NCBI GenBank assembly: GCA_034429475.1
Contig: DAOUGD010000220.1
Location: forward strand, 1 to 40,474
DNA: 40,474 nucleotides
Direction of reading: 5' to 3'
DNA from: JAKQHY01 sp034429475
GTDB taxonomy: Bacteria > Chloroflexota > Anaerolineae > B4-G1 > SLSP01
In this document: positions 16,232 through 25,414 of the stretch, piece after piece
Position numbering within the stretch: position 1 is the first letter of the stretch
How the letters are laid out: each line of letters begins with the position of its first letter
Position numbers and translations under genes: made by a program
Notes under the pieces: model-generated
Told to the model about the DNA's origin: nothing
What the model saw: only the letters and a program-made list of their open reading frames with translations
Databases searched by the model: none

Positions 16232-16636
16232 TCACTGGTTTTCCAGCCGGCAATGCGCGTCTGTGAAAGCGGTGAAGGCTTGGTGAAGCCGCTGCATTTG
16301 CGCATCGCCGGTAAAGGCCTCCCCGCCGATGGCAATGGTCTTGCTGAACGTCTGTCCCGCAAGGCGGTAGGCGATGGTCAACGTCCCGTTAAAGTCGCCC
16401 ATACCGAGCGGTCTAGTATAGGAGTCGGTCAACGCCGAGAGGTTGAGGGGCTGAAGGGCGTCCCATAGCTGCTGAAATTCGGGCCACGGGATGTCGTGCT
16501 GAAAATTCATGCCAACGGCGTAGGACAAAACCGCCCGCTCGCCCTCCTGTGTGAGGCTGACTTTGTGGAAAAAGAAAGCGATACAGCCGGAATGTCCGTC
16601 AAAAACGATCTCGGAACTTTCGGGATAGCGCGTCAT
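16232..16636 (-). CDS. Small unknown protein coupled to the glucuronidase gene
   Basis: The product has 134 residues. Its ATG overlaps the stop of the upstream glucuronidase gene (ATGA, 16636-16633), so the two are translationally coupled. It is soluble, with no signal peptide. The N-terminal half is strand-rich (SEIVFDGHSGCIAFFFHKV, VLSYAVGMNF), followed by WPEFQQLWDALQPLNLSAL and a strand pair (TLTIAYRLAGQ, TIAIGGEAF). I do not recognise the family. Its position suggests a role tied to the glucuronidase. Confidence 0.65.
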   Translation of the reverse strand: MTRYPESSEIVFDGHSGCIAFFFHKVSLTQEGERAVLSYAVGMNFQHDIPWPEFQQLWDALQPLNLSALTDSYTRPLGMGDFNGTLTIAYRLAGQTFSKTIAIGGEAFTGDAQMQRLHQAFTAFTDAHCRLENQ

Positions 16637-18771
16637 AGCCCTTGCAGCACGACCAGCGCCCGCAGGTCGCCCTCCACCTTAAGCTGGCCGCTCATCACTG
16701 CGACCATTGGATTGAGCTGGCCGGCCAGCAGGTTGGCCGCGTCCTGCGAGGACATGAGGAGGGTGGCGGTCGCGTCGCCTTCGCCGGATTCCACGCGGCA
16801 CCGCCCCCCCTCAATCAGCAGGCGGTAGATACCCTCGTCCTTCAGATCGAATTTGAGCTTGGCCGTGATGGCGGGATGCTTCCCGTCCAGTTTGCGCGCC
16901 AGCGCCCACAATGCAACGAGGACGGGCGGCGGTTCGGGCGCAGGCGCCGCGACAGGGATTTCATGCACGACCGGCGCAACGACCGGCTTCGTCCACCGCT
17001 CGCGCAGGAAGTGCGCCGCCATCTTGGGCCGCCGCTCGCGGGTGAAGACGCCTTTCAAATTCAGGCCCGCCGGGCGGCGCGTGCCCTGCCCCGTCTTGAA
17101 ATCGGCGAAATTCCAGACGTGCAGGCCGACGACGAACGGTCGGGCCGCCGCCACGTCCAGATACCGACGCAGCATCTCCACCTGGTACTCTTCGGTCCAC
17201 ATTTCCGGCGGATCGCTGTGCGTTCCCGCCAGCGTGTCCGCCCCAAATTCCGTGATGATAATGGGCTTGTGCAGTGCGGTGTGCAGCGCGTCCAATTCCT
17301 GCGCCAGGAACACCGCGCCGGCGTCCAACTGCCCACTCTGCGTATACCAGCCCCAGTAACGATTGATGCACACCACATCCGACAACGAGGCCCACGCCAC
17401 CGGCGCGCCCATCATGCCGACGAGCGTCGCCGGGCGTGTAGAATCAAGGCGGCGCGCCAACGTGAACAAATCCTCGAAAAATGCCATGCCGACGGCCTCT
17501 GCGCCAGCCAAACCCTCTTCGCCGCTCCCCATAAAGCGTTTGACCATGTCGCCCGGCATAGGTTCATTGGCGATGCTCCACAGCAGCACGCTGGGGTGAT
17601 TCTTGTCACGGGCGATCAATTCGCGCAGTTGCTCGCGGCACTGCGCCAGCCGCGCGGCCACGTTTTCGGCGCCGTCGTCAAAGCGCAGGCCCACTGCCGG
17701 GGTTTCGTCAATGATGAGGAAGCCTTCCCGGTCGGCCATTTGCATCGCTTCCTCAGAATAGGGGTAGTGCGACGTGCGGTAGGAGTTCGCGCCCACCCAC
17801 TTGAGCAGCGCGTGATCCTTCACCAACAGCGGCAAATTCAGCCCGCGCCCGTGGATAGGAAAGTCTTCGTGTTTGCCGAAGCCGGTGAGGAAGAGGGGTT
17901 GCCCGTTGAGCAGCAGCCGGTCGCCTTCCACAGCAATCGTGCGGATGCCCACGTCCAGGGTATAGCGATCCAGGGTCTGCGCGCCGTCATTCAACGTGAT
18001 AGTCAACCCGTAGAGATAGGGATCGGCGGGCGACCAAGGACGCACGGCAGGAACGTTGAGCAGCGCTTCCGCCGCCCCTTCGTGAAAAGCCAGTTCCACT
18101 TCAACGGGAGCGACAGCGCCAACGAGCGTGGCCCGCCCCGCGCCGTTCCAGGCATCGGCGATGACTTTGACCGTCACGCGGCCTGTGGAACCCTCCAGGG
18201 CGGTCGTCACAGTCACGTCCGTGATGGCGACCGGCGGTACTGCGTAGAGCAGTACAGGACGATGCAGGCCGGTATAGGGGAAGAAGTCGAAACTGGTGTT
18301 GGGATAGCCGGCCATAAAACTGCTCACGCCGCCGCCCGCGTTGCCCGGCGGCACACGCGTCGGGGATAATTTGCCTTCGACTTGAATGGCAATGATATTG
18401 GGCACATCCCACCGCACGTGCCGGGTTACGTCGAAGGCAAAGGGCAGGTGGCCGCCGTGATGTTCGCCGACGCGCGCGCCGTTGACCCACACGCACGCGG
18501 CGTAGTTGGCCGAGCCGACACGCAGGTGGACCTGCTGGCCCTGCCACCCGCGCGGAATATAGACCTTGCGGACATACCAGGCCATCCCCAGATAATCGCG
18601 CGTGTCCTGGAACTGCTCATTCCAACTCGCCGGTACGGCAATAATACGGGGCGTCGGCAAGCCGCCAAACCACTTCTGAGACTCCCCCACCTCTTCGGCA
18701 TCGAGTTGAAAATCCCAAAAACCGGAAAGGTCATAAACATTGCGGAGGTTATTTTGCTGTGGATATAACAT
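16633..18771 (-). CDS. uidA: GH2 beta-glucuronidase fused to a C-terminal SCP2 sterol-carrier-like domain
   Basis: The product has 712 residues. GH2 domains come in order: jelly-roll 1-180, immunoglobulin-like 181-283 and barrel 284-593. The acid/base is Glu403 (SIANEP) and the nucleophile Glu508 (ITEFGAD). N571-x-K573 in LNLKGVFTRER matches the NxK motif that reads the glucuronate carboxylate. A Pro/Ala-rich linker (about 597-616) leads to an SCP2-like domain (617-712) with GIYRLLIEGGRCRV, TLLMSSQDAANLL and MSGQLKVEGD, a fold that binds lipids or sterols. This fusion is unusual and suggests hydrophobic aglycones. There is no signal peptide. The ATG at 18771 has AAGGAG upstream. Confidence 0.9.
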   Translation of the reverse strand: MLYPQQNNLRNVYDLSGFWDFQLDAEEVGESQKWFGGLPTPRIIAVPASWNEQFQDTRDYLGMAWYVRKVYIPRGWQGQQVHLRVGSANYAACVWVNGARVGEHHGGHLPFAFDVTRHVRWDVPNIIAIQVEGKLSPTRVPPGNAGGGVSSFMAGYPNTSFDFFPYTGLHRPVLLYAVPPVAITDVTVTTALEGSTGRVTVKVIADAWNGAGRATLVGAVAPVEVELAFHEGAAEALLNVPAVRPWSPADPYLYGLTITLNDGAQTLDRYTLDVGIRTIAVEGDRLLLNGQPLFLTGFGKHEDFPIHGRGLNLPLLVKDHALLKWVGANSYRTSHYPYSEEAMQMADREGFLIIDETPAVGLRFDDGAENVAARLAQCREQLRELIARDKNHPSVLLWSIANEPMPGDMVKRFMGSGEEGLAGAEAVGMAFFEDLFTLARRLDSTRPATLVGMMGAPVAWASLSDVVCINRYWGWYTQSGQLDAGAVFLAQELDALHTALHKPIIITEFGADTLAGTHSDPPEMWTEEYQVEMLRRYLDVAAARPFVVGLHVWNFADFKTGQGTRRPAGLNLKGVFTRERRPKMAAHFLRERWTKPVVAPVVHEIPVAAPAPEPPPVLVALWALARKLDGKHPAITAKLKFDLKDEGIYRLLIEGGRCRVESGEGDATATLLMSSQDAANLLAGQLNPMVAVMSGQLKVEGDLRALVVLQGL

Positions 18772-18790
18772 CTTCGGCTCCTTCACGAAT

Positions 18791-18848
18791 GACAAGCGAG
18801 TCAGCGAAAAAGCAAATCAGCGAAAAAGCGAATCAGCGAGAAAGTGTG
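18791..18848. repeat. Tandem AATCAGCGA/AAAAGCG short-unit repeat
   Basis: Units such as GCGAGTCA, GCGAAAAAGC, AATCAGCGAAAAAGC and AATCAGCGAGAAAG fill most of the gap between the cupin and glucuronidase genes. They match the units inside the helicase gene at 7444 and 8005 and those at the right end of the window. Confidence 0.85.
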
Positions 18849-18892
18849 TTGGGACACCAGCAAATCCAGCTTCCAGTTTCCAGCTTCCAGAA

Positions 18893-19186
18893 TCACCCCA
18901 GGCAAATCCACTTGACCTGGGATTCCGTGCGCAGGCCGTGGCGCACCTGCGGCTCGATCACGATCAGGTCGCCCTCGGTCACGGCGGATTCGACGCCGTC
19001 CAATTCTACCCACGCCTCGCCCGCCAGGATGAACCACAATTCCGGCTGCGCGTGCTGATGCGGTTGGAATGGATTGTCCGGCATGGTCACGCGGGTGACG
19101 AAGTGGTGAATCGGCAACGCGCTCTCGCCCCATTCATAGGGGCGGCGACCGTCTTTCTCGGCAATTTGGCTGGCGCGTAAAATCAT
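18893..19186 (-). CDS. Small single-domain cupin
   Basis: The product has 97 residues, a single cupin barrel. Motif 1 is visible as PHQHAQPELWFILAGE (two His and a Glu as metal ligands, about residues 43-57) and motif 2 as EGDLIVIEPQVRHGL (final His ligand). Such proteins bind sugars or act as isomerases and dioxygenases; the substrate here is unknown. GGAGTCAGGA precedes the ATG at 19186. It sits between glycosidase and glycosyltransferase genes on the same strand, so a role with carbohydrates is plausible. Confidence 0.85.
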   Translation of the reverse strand: MILRASQIAEKDGRRPYEWGESALPIHHFVTRVTMPDNPFQPHQHAQPELWFILAGEAWVELDGVESAVTEGDLIVIEPQVRHGLRTESQVKWICLG

Positions 19187-19204
19187 TCCTGACTCCCCAC
19201 TGTC

Positions 19205-20740
19205 TTATGGCGTAAAGATGACATAGTCCGCTATCGTAGCGCGCCGCATCCCCTCTACCTGGCCTTCCTGCTCAACCCATTGCAAATACATAGAATCTCG
19301 ATGGAACACAAAGGCGACCCGGTCAGCAGCCGCTACCTGAGCATCGTACTCGGCAAAGCGCGGAATGGTCGGAAAGTAGCCTTCAGAACTGGCAATGATC
19401 GCTTCCTGACTCTCAAACATCATGCGCCATTGCAAAAAGTATCCTGTGCGCACGTAAGTAATATCCTGCGATTGCAGATAGGCGATCAGTCGCTCCGCCA
19501 ATCTGCCGTCAGTCTGAATGTTGACGACGCGCCAATCGGTCAGCAAGATGTCATCAGTCACAGTAGCCGAGCGCAAGTATCGCACGTTATGATAAATTCC
19601 CAGACTGACGAGTAATCCTAAGACCAGTAGGGCGGCATAGCGCCATTGAGTTTGACCAAGTTTTTCCCAAAGATACTGAGAGGCAATGACGACAATGAAC
19701 AACAACGGCGTATACAAAGGCAACAAATAGCGCGGGCTGCGCGCGCGATCGGTGGAAATGGCGAAAAACACCAGATGAATCAAAACCGTCAGAAGCATTA
19801 ACCCCAAGAGACGCTTTGCAGGAAAGTCTGAGCGCATGGTTAAGAAGAGGAAAAAGGCTATCAGCGTCATGCCCCCATACAGGCCATATTCCAACCATCC
19901 CAACCCCGACAAGGTTGGTAGATATTGATCTACATTCTCAGGAACAAAGAAACGGGGCAAAAATTCTATAAAAATGGCCTGGATGTCCGACCATGCCGGC
20001 TTGCTGCTGCTCAGCGATAAGAGATAACGGGTATGCACATAGTCCGTCTGAAGCTCATGCGCGATGAGCGGCGACAAGGCCAGCAGAATTCCCACTGGTA
20101 TCAGCAACACCGCCGGGCGGAAAAACCGCCGGATGACGAAAAGGGCATGAAAAAAGATTGCCGCCAGCAGCGATATGGCTAATGAACTATTGAACCATGC
20201 CCCACCCATTGCCAGTCCTAACAAAAGATAGCGCCACCACGGTTTTTGTGCATTTTCTGTGATCTGCAAATACAAAAACACGACAAGCAAACTAAAAAAG
20301 GCAATTCCGGCATAGCCGCCACGCATTTTCGTGCGCCATTCAATCAGCGGCGTGGCCAGGCCCAACAATCCTATCGCCCAAAGCGCCCACCGACCGGTCA
20401 GGAAGCGAGCAGAAATCACGTAAACCAAAATCAATGTTCCCCAAAACAGCAAAAGGGCTACCAGTTTGAGGGAAATGGCCGAAAATCCAAATAAGGCAAA
20501 AAAAGCAGCGGCCAGATACGCCTCCAAAGCGGCGCCAGTACCATACACCTGCCCATAAAAAAACAAGGGACGCGCATGGCGTAGGAGAATGTGCCGCCCC
20601 ATCATCCCCACAACAGCCTCATCCCCATCTACGTGACTTTGAGAAGTCAATAACACCCCCAGGTGCAAAGCACCCAATAAAAGCAACACTACCAGGGCCG
20701 CTTTATGCGCAGACAAGAATTCTTTGAAAGTTCTTCCCAT
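19205..20740 (-). CDS. GT-C membrane glycosyltransferase-like protein (PMT/ArnT superfamily)
   Basis: The product has 511 residues from the ATG at 20740. The first membrane segment (about 14-31) is followed by SHVDGDEAVVGMMGRH, an acidic loop in the catalytic position of GT-C enzymes. Nine or more further membrane helices follow, then a soluble C-terminal region of about 130 residues. It should use a polyprenyl-phosphate sugar on the outer membrane face. The start was moved inward from 20797 because CAGGGTAAG directly precedes this ATG and the longer frame would overlap the alpha-galactosidase gene. It begins 14 bases after that gene's stop. Confidence 0.8.
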   Translation of the reverse strand: MGRTFKEFLSAHKAALVVLLLLGALHLGVLLTSQSHVDGDEAVVGMMGRHILLRHARPLFFYGQVYGTGAALEAYLAAAFFALFGFSAISLKLVALLLFWGTLILVYVISARFLTGRWALWAIGLLGLATPLIEWRTKMRGGYAGIAFFSLLVVFLYLQITENAQKPWWRYLLLGLAMGGAWFNSSLAISLLAAIFFHALFVIRRFFRPAVLLIPVGILLALSPLIAHELQTDYVHTRYLLSLSSSKPAWSDIQAIFIEFLPRFFVPENVDQYLPTLSGLGWLEYGLYGGMTLIAFFLFLTMRSDFPAKRLLGLMLLTVLIHLVFFAISTDRARSPRYLLPLYTPLLFIVVIASQYLWEKLGQTQWRYAALLVLGLLVSLGIYHNVRYLRSATVTDDILLTDWRVVNIQTDGRLAERLIAYLQSQDITYVRTGYFLQWRMMFESQEAIIASSEGYFPTIPRFAEYDAQVAAADRVAFVFHRDSMYLQWVEQEGQVEGMRRATIADYVIFTP

Positions 20741-20754
20741 CTTACCCTGTTGGT

Positions 20755-23094
20755 TTACCACATGACCTGTAAATGGGCAGTGTGCCTGACCCGGCACGTC
20801 ACCGACCAGATGCCTGGGGACACCGTGCGAATGGCTTCTGTCGGCAAGGCTGCGCCGTTGAGGGTCGCCGCCGTAGGGCGCGTCGGCAAAGCCAGCCAGA
20901 CTTCTCCCTGCGCCACCCGCTCCAGTGAGAGAGTCAATGTCACCTTATTGAATTCAGCAGTCCAAGCCGTGATCTCAGCCCCCTGGCTGATGTGGAACGT
21001 GGTTGCCACCAATTGCGGCGGCGGCTCCAACGGACGCAGGCTCAACAGCACGACGCCATGCGGCGGCAGGTGCAGCACCGGCAAGTCCGCGCCGACCTCA
21101 AAACGGAAATAGCGCCGCTCCCAAAAATCCACCATGTGGTAAGCCTTTTGCCGGTTAAGATGCACATCTTCGGGCAGGGCGCGTTCCACCGGCGCGTCGC
21201 TCCAGTTAAATAGCCCCACCAACTGCCAATGGCCCCAGGGCCGCGCCACCGGCGCCGTCACCGTTTCCGGCATTTCCTGAGCGAACAGATCCAGGACATC
21301 CATCCCTTCAAGCAGAGAGGGAAGCAAGGCTGCGGCCCACGCCCGGCGGGAAACCGGCAGCGTGTCCAGATCATCCGACAACACCACCAGCCCCCCCGAC
21401 AACCCGATCAACGTCGCCTGGGCCAATACCTCGTCGTCGGTCAGATCGGTCTGGGCAGCGCGCACCATCAGCGTGTCGGGGTCATTGCACCACCAACGAT
21501 TATGCATCCAGGCGCGGGTAGCGACGTTATGGAGACTGTTGCGCAGGCTCGGCAGCGAAAGGTTGCGGTGCAGCAACCGCCCCACCCGCCCGTATATCGG
21601 ATTCCACGCCGGTCCGGTGTCCGCCCCAATCCGCATCGCATCCACCAGGCCGATGGCCGGGCCTAGCGGCGCGCCGCAGCCTACCAGATACGTCTTTTCG
21701 CCGGCGGCTTCCCGGATGAGGCTGAAGGCCTGGCGCATCGCCTGGGCGCGGGTCAACTGTGGGTTATGTCGCTGACCAGGTAACGCCCCGGCATACATAA
21801 AATCCAGTTTGAGGTATTCAAAACCGCATTCCTGCGCCGCCCACCGGATTAATTCCCGCAGGTACTCTTCTACGCCGGGATGGGTGGGGTCCAGGGCGCG
21901 CATCATCGTGCCGGAAATCAGGCCGGGAGAAACCGGGCGTCCCTGGCGGTCGCGCAACACCCACTCTGGATGGGCAGTCGCCAGGCGCGACTTGGGATGG
22001 GCGGTCAAAGGGCCTAACCACAATCCCGGTGTAAAGCCGGAACCGCGAATCCGGTCTGCCAACCATTTGAGGTCGTGCGGAAAATGCGCATTGCGCCCCG
22101 TCCAGTCGCCCCAAAGCTCCTGGTACCCCTCGTCCAATTGAATCGCCTGCAACGGTATCTCATCCATCAGCAAAGCCGCCGATGCCAGATTTTCCATCAT
22201 GTCGGCTTCGCACACTTTATTCCAGTAGATATACCACGAACACCACCCGGTCGGCGCCGGCTTGAGCGGCGGCAGGGCCATCTGCCGGGCCACCGCCACC
22301 GCATACTGCGCCAGCGGGTCCGCGTTGGGCAGCGCCACCCACTCCACGTAGAACCACTCGGAAGAGCGCGCCTCGCCGGATGCCAACAGGACGCCATCGG
22401 CCTGCGATTGGAGCAGCGCCAGGACGTGACCCGGGCGCAAGTCGGCGTAGACTTGCACAAATTGCTCTGCCAGCGAGGCGCCCCCCAGGATCAAGGCCTC
22501 TTTGGGGGTCACCACCGCGCCCACCGACTCACTCCAAAAACGTCCCGCCTTGCGGAGCCAGGGAGTTCCGGCATTCTGAATCATTGGCCCTTGCAGCCGG
22601 CTCACCGGCCAAAATGGCGCAAACCCATGCCCCGTGACCGGCAGGAAGCCCGCCGGCGACCAGGATTGCCAGCCATTCGCATAGAAACCGGTCGGCGCGG
22701 CCAGAACCCGGATGCCCTCCGGCAGGGTGCGAAGGAAGAAACGCCGCAAGGCCACGGTATCCGGCCCAACGTTGGTCACGGTCAGACGGAATAGGGCGAA
22801 AGGGCGCGCCGCATAAAAGCGCATCCGCAAACACAGGGCCAGTCCCTGCGTTTCCTGAAAATGGACCTGGATTTCCTCGGCGGCCCCATGAGCGTCTTGC
22901 AACTCCTCACGCACAATACGGCCGGGAGATAGCCGGTCGGAGGTCAACGTCGCCGAACGGCCCTGACGTTCGCACTCCACCCCGGCCACCCCGGCAAAGA
23001 GGCGGCCGGGACTTTGGAGGCGCACAACGCCTTCCTGGGGTTCCCACCAAAGTTCGAAAGAGGGGTTTTGCAGCAATAAGGTCATGACGGCCAC
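20755..23094 (-). CDS. GH36-type alpha-galactosidase
   Basis: The product has 779 residues. An N-terminal beta-sandwich with NGWQSWSPAGF (140-150) leads into a barrel: PTGWCSWYIYWNKV (281-294), LDEGYQ, GLWLGP, YLKLDF with the nucleophile Asp431, and RIGADTGP with the acid/base Asp492. A C-terminal beta domain follows. These are the clan GH-D signatures for retaining hydrolysis of alpha-galactosides. There is no signal peptide, so it is cytoplasmic. The start is either GTG 23094 (AAGGA just upstream) or ATG 23085. Confidence 0.9.
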   Translation of the reverse strand: MAVMTLLLQNPSFELWWEPQEGVVRLQSPGRLFAGVAGVECERQGRSATLTSDRLSPGRIVREELQDAHGAAEEIQVHFQETQGLALCLRMRFYAARPFALFRLTVTNVGPDTVALRRFFLRTLPEGIRVLAAPTGFYANGWQSWSPAGFLPVTGHGFAPFWPVSRLQGPMIQNAGTPWLRKAGRFWSESVGAVVTPKEALILGGASLAEQFVQVYADLRPGHVLALLQSQADGVLLASGEARSSEWFYVEWVALPNADPLAQYAVAVARQMALPPLKPAPTGWCSWYIYWNKVCEADMMENLASAALLMDEIPLQAIQLDEGYQELWGDWTGRNAHFPHDLKWLADRIRGSGFTPGLWLGPLTAHPKSRLATAHPEWVLRDRQGRPVSPGLISGTMMRALDPTHPGVEEYLRELIRWAAQECGFEYLKLDFMYAGALPGQRHNPQLTRAQAMRQAFSLIREAAGEKTYLVGCGAPLGPAIGLVDAMRIGADTGPAWNPIYGRVGRLLHRNLSLPSLRNSLHNVATRAWMHNRWWCNDPDTLMVRAAQTDLTDDEVLAQATLIGLSGGLVVLSDDLDTLPVSRRAWAAALLPSLLEGMDVLDLFAQEMPETVTAPVARPWGHWQLVGLFNWSDAPVERALPEDVHLNRQKAYHMVDFWERRYFRFEVGADLPVLHLPPHGVVLLSLRPLEPPPQLVATTFHISQGAEITAWTAEFNKVTLTLSLERVAQGEVWLALPTRPTAATLNGAALPTEAIRTVSPGIWSVTCRVRHTAHLQVMW

Positions 23095-23148
23095 GCTTCC
23101 TTGACGATTTTACAATCATTCTGCGGCTGCGACTCAGTATAGTGCAGG

Positions 23149-23355
23149 TTAGCGAATTGACAAAACTCCCAATGACGGAGAATTGAGCAAAACCAGGGCA
23201 GCCACCAGCGCGCAACATCCTCCGAGGCACAGCAGGATGAGCAACAACAGAATTATTGGCACCAGATAACCCAGCCCGCGCTCCTGAAGCGCATCTTCCA
23301 CCTTGATGCCGCCTTCCACCAAAGTACCCAAGATAAACTCAGAGATCAGACCCAT
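23149..23355 (-). CDS. Small single-span membrane protein
   Basis: The product has 68 residues. A polar N-terminus (GLISEFILGTLVEGGIKVEDALQ, quoted in part: VEGGIKVEDALQERG) precedes one strong membrane helix at about 29-57, rich in Leu/Ile with a GGCC centre. GGAGGGAT lies directly before the ATG at 23355. The family is not recognised. It lies between aspS and the alpha-galactosidase gene. Confidence 0.65.
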   Translation of the reverse strand: MGLISEFILGTLVEGGIKVEDALQERGLGYLVPIILLLLILLCLGGCCALVAALVLLNSPSLGVLSIR

Positions 23356-23370
23356 ATCCCTCCTGAAAAA

Positions 23371-23467
23371 AACGTAACGGACTTAACGGATTCACCGGAA
23401 GAAGCCCCAGATACACAAAGGCGCAGAGTTTAAATTCGCATCGCTGCGTCTCTGCGCCTCGGCGTTG
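23371..23467. repeat. Mixed short-unit repeat upstream of the small membrane-protein gene
   Basis: AACGTAACGGACTTAACGGATTC belongs to the AACGGATTC family (quoted in part: ACTTAACGGATTC). It is followed by an imperfect palindrome, ACAAAGGCGCAGAG on the left and CTGCGTCTCTGCGCCTC on the right. This fills the gap between aspS and the small membrane-protein gene. Confidence 0.75.
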
Positions 23468-23490
23468 AAAAATGCTTCCGGGATACGCCC

Positions 23491-25251
23491 TTACTCTGCA
23501 ATGCGGATGTGCAATTCCTTAAGCTGGCGCGGCGTCGCCGGGGAAGGCGAGTCCGCCATCAGATCGGCGGCCTGGGTGGTCTTGGGGAAGGCGATCATCT
23601 CGCGGATGTTGTTTTCCCCGGCCAACAACATCGTCAGGCGGTCAATTCCCGGCGCGATGCCGCCGTGGGGCGGCGCGCCATAGGAGAAGGCTTCCATCAT
23701 GTGACCGAAACGCGCCTGGGCTTCATCTTCCGGGTAGCCCAACACGCGGAAAATGTCCATCTGAATCTTCGGATCGTGGACACGGATGCTACCCGACGCC
23801 AGTTCGTAGCCGTTACACACCAGGTCGTAGGCGTCCGAAAGCACGACCAACGGATCGGCCATCATTCCCTCGTAGGTGTTCGGGCGCGGCATCGTAAAGG
23901 GATGGTGCGCGGCGTCCCACCGTTTCTCTTCCGCGTTCCACTCGAACATGGGGAAATCCAGCACCCAGGTGAACGCGATCAGGTGGGGATCGGCCAACTT
24001 TAGCCGGTCGCGGAACGTCAACCGCAGGGCCGACAGGGCCGCGCCCACCACCGCCGGCTCCGCCGCCACAATGCAGACCAGGTCGCCGGGCTGAGGCGCC
24101 AGTTGCCCGGCGATAACATCTAGCTCGCCCGCGTTCAGGAACTTGACCGCCGGCCCCTTGATGCCATCAGCGCGGTAGGCCAGCGTCACCAGCCCCTTGG
24201 CGCCCTGCCCCTTGACGATCTCGGCCAACTCATCCAGTTCGCGGCGGGTATATTCTGCACAGCCGGGGGCGACAATCCCCTTGATCTGCCCACCGGCGGC
24301 CAACGCCCCGCTGAAAACCTGGAACTCGCTCTGGCGCATCCCCTCGGTCAAATCCACCAACTCCATACCGAAGCGCAGGTCGGGCTTGTCCACCCCATAC
24401 CGCGCGAACGCCTCCGCGTGGGAGAGACGCGGGAAGGGGGAGAGCACGCGCTTTTCGGGCGTCACGGCGGGAATCAACGCCGTGAACATCCCCTCAATCA
24501 AATCCAGGATGTCGTCACGCTCCACAAAGGACATTTCCAGGTCAAGCTGGGTGAATTCCGGCTGGCGGTCGCCGCGCAAATCCTCGTCGCGGAAACAGCG
24601 GGCAATCTGGTAGTAACGCTCGAAACCGGCCACCATCAACAACTGCTTGAGCTGCTGCGGCGATTGCGGCAGCGCGTAGAATTTGCCGGGATGGACGCGG
24701 CTGGGCACCAGATAGTCGCGCGCCCCCTCCGGCGTGGACTTGAACAGGTAGGGCGTCTCAATATCCAGAAATCCACGTTCGTTCAGATATTCGCGGATGA
24801 ATTGGACAACCCGGTGCCGCAAGATCAGGTTGCGCTGCATCCGCGCCCGGCGCAGGTCGAGGTAGCGGTATTTAAGGCGCAGCGCCTCGTCCACGGCGGA
24901 ATCTTCGTAGATATAAAACGGTGGGTTTTTCGCCGTATTCAACACCTGCACCTCGCGCGCTTCGACTTCAATCTCGCCGGTCGGCCAGTCAGTGTTGCGC
25001 TGTTCACCGGGGCGACAACGCACCACGCCGCGCACCTGAAGCACGTACTCCACCCGCGCGGTCGCCGCCACCGCGTGCGCTTCCGGCGCAGTGTCCGAGC
25101 TGATGACAACCTGCGTCAAACCGTCACGGTCGCGCAGCACCACGAAAATCACGCCGCCATGATCGCGCCGCAGGTTAACCCACCCGGCCAGAGTCACTTC
25201 CTGCCCGGCGTGCTCGGCGCGCAATTCACCACAACTATGAGTCTTTAGCAT
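23491..25251 (-). CDS. aspS: Aspartyl-tRNA synthetase, possibly non-discriminating
   Basis: The product has 586 residues, the usual length of bacterial AspRS. The order is: an N-terminal OB-fold anticodon domain (GWVNLRRDHGG, 23-33), then class II motifs with EALRLKYRYLDLRR, TPEGARDYLVPSR, ALPQSPQQLKQLL, FRDEDLRGDRQPEFTQLD (motif 2) and a GIDRLTMLL motif 3, with the bacterial insertion domain between. It charges tRNA-Asp. His31 in the OB fold is the residue associated with AspRS that also charge tRNA-Asn. GGGAGG precedes the ATG at 25251, and a good promoter lies upstream. Confidence 0.97.
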   Translation of the reverse strand: MLKTHSCGELRAEHAGQEVTLAGWVNLRRDHGGVIFVVLRDRDGLTQVVISSDTAPEAHAVAATARVEYVLQVRGVVRCRPGEQRNTDWPTGEIEVEAREVQVLNTAKNPPFYIYEDSAVDEALRLKYRYLDLRRARMQRNLILRHRVVQFIREYLNERGFLDIETPYLFKSTPEGARDYLVPSRVHPGKFYALPQSPQQLKQLLMVAGFERYYQIARCFRDEDLRGDRQPEFTQLDLEMSFVERDDILDLIEGMFTALIPAVTPEKRVLSPFPRLSHAEAFARYGVDKPDLRFGMELVDLTEGMRQSEFQVFSGALAAGGQIKGIVAPGCAEYTRRELDELAEIVKGQGAKGLVTLAYRADGIKGPAVKFLNAGELDVIAGQLAPQPGDLVCIVAAEPAVVGAALSALRLTFRDRLKLADPHLIAFTWVLDFPMFEWNAEEKRWDAAHHPFTMPRPNTYEGMMADPLVVLSDAYDLVCNGYELASGSIRVHDPKIQMDIFRVLGYPEDEAQARFGHMMEAFSYGAPPHGGIAPGIDRLTMLLAGENNIREMIAFPKTTQAADLMADSPSPATPRQLKELHIRIAE

Positions 25252-25280
25252 AGCCTGCCTCCCTCTAAAGAATGAGAATT

Positions 25281-25309
25281 ACTATACCACAGGGGTAAAC
25301 AAGTCGCAA
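25281..25309 (-). promoter_or_regulatory. Sigma-70-type promoter of aspS
   Basis: On the - strand TTGCGA (25309-25304) and TATAGT (25286-25281) are separated by 17 bases. The predicted start lies about 20 bases before the aspS ATG, leaving room for the GGGAGG ribosome site. Confidence 0.65.
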
Positions 25310-25414
25310 GTAAAACCATACCACTGCCAAAACTGCCCGCTTTGCATTTGTGGGAGTTGTAACTTATAATTGTAGTAAGTTGGGTGGACTTTTGCACATT
25401 ACCACACATTGTAT

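Noticed and set aside
16642..18369. 575-codon open frame antisense to the glucuronidase gene
   Set aside because: Rich in Arg/His/Gln without motifs, as expected of an antisense frame in GC-rich DNA; the sense frame has full catalytic motifs.
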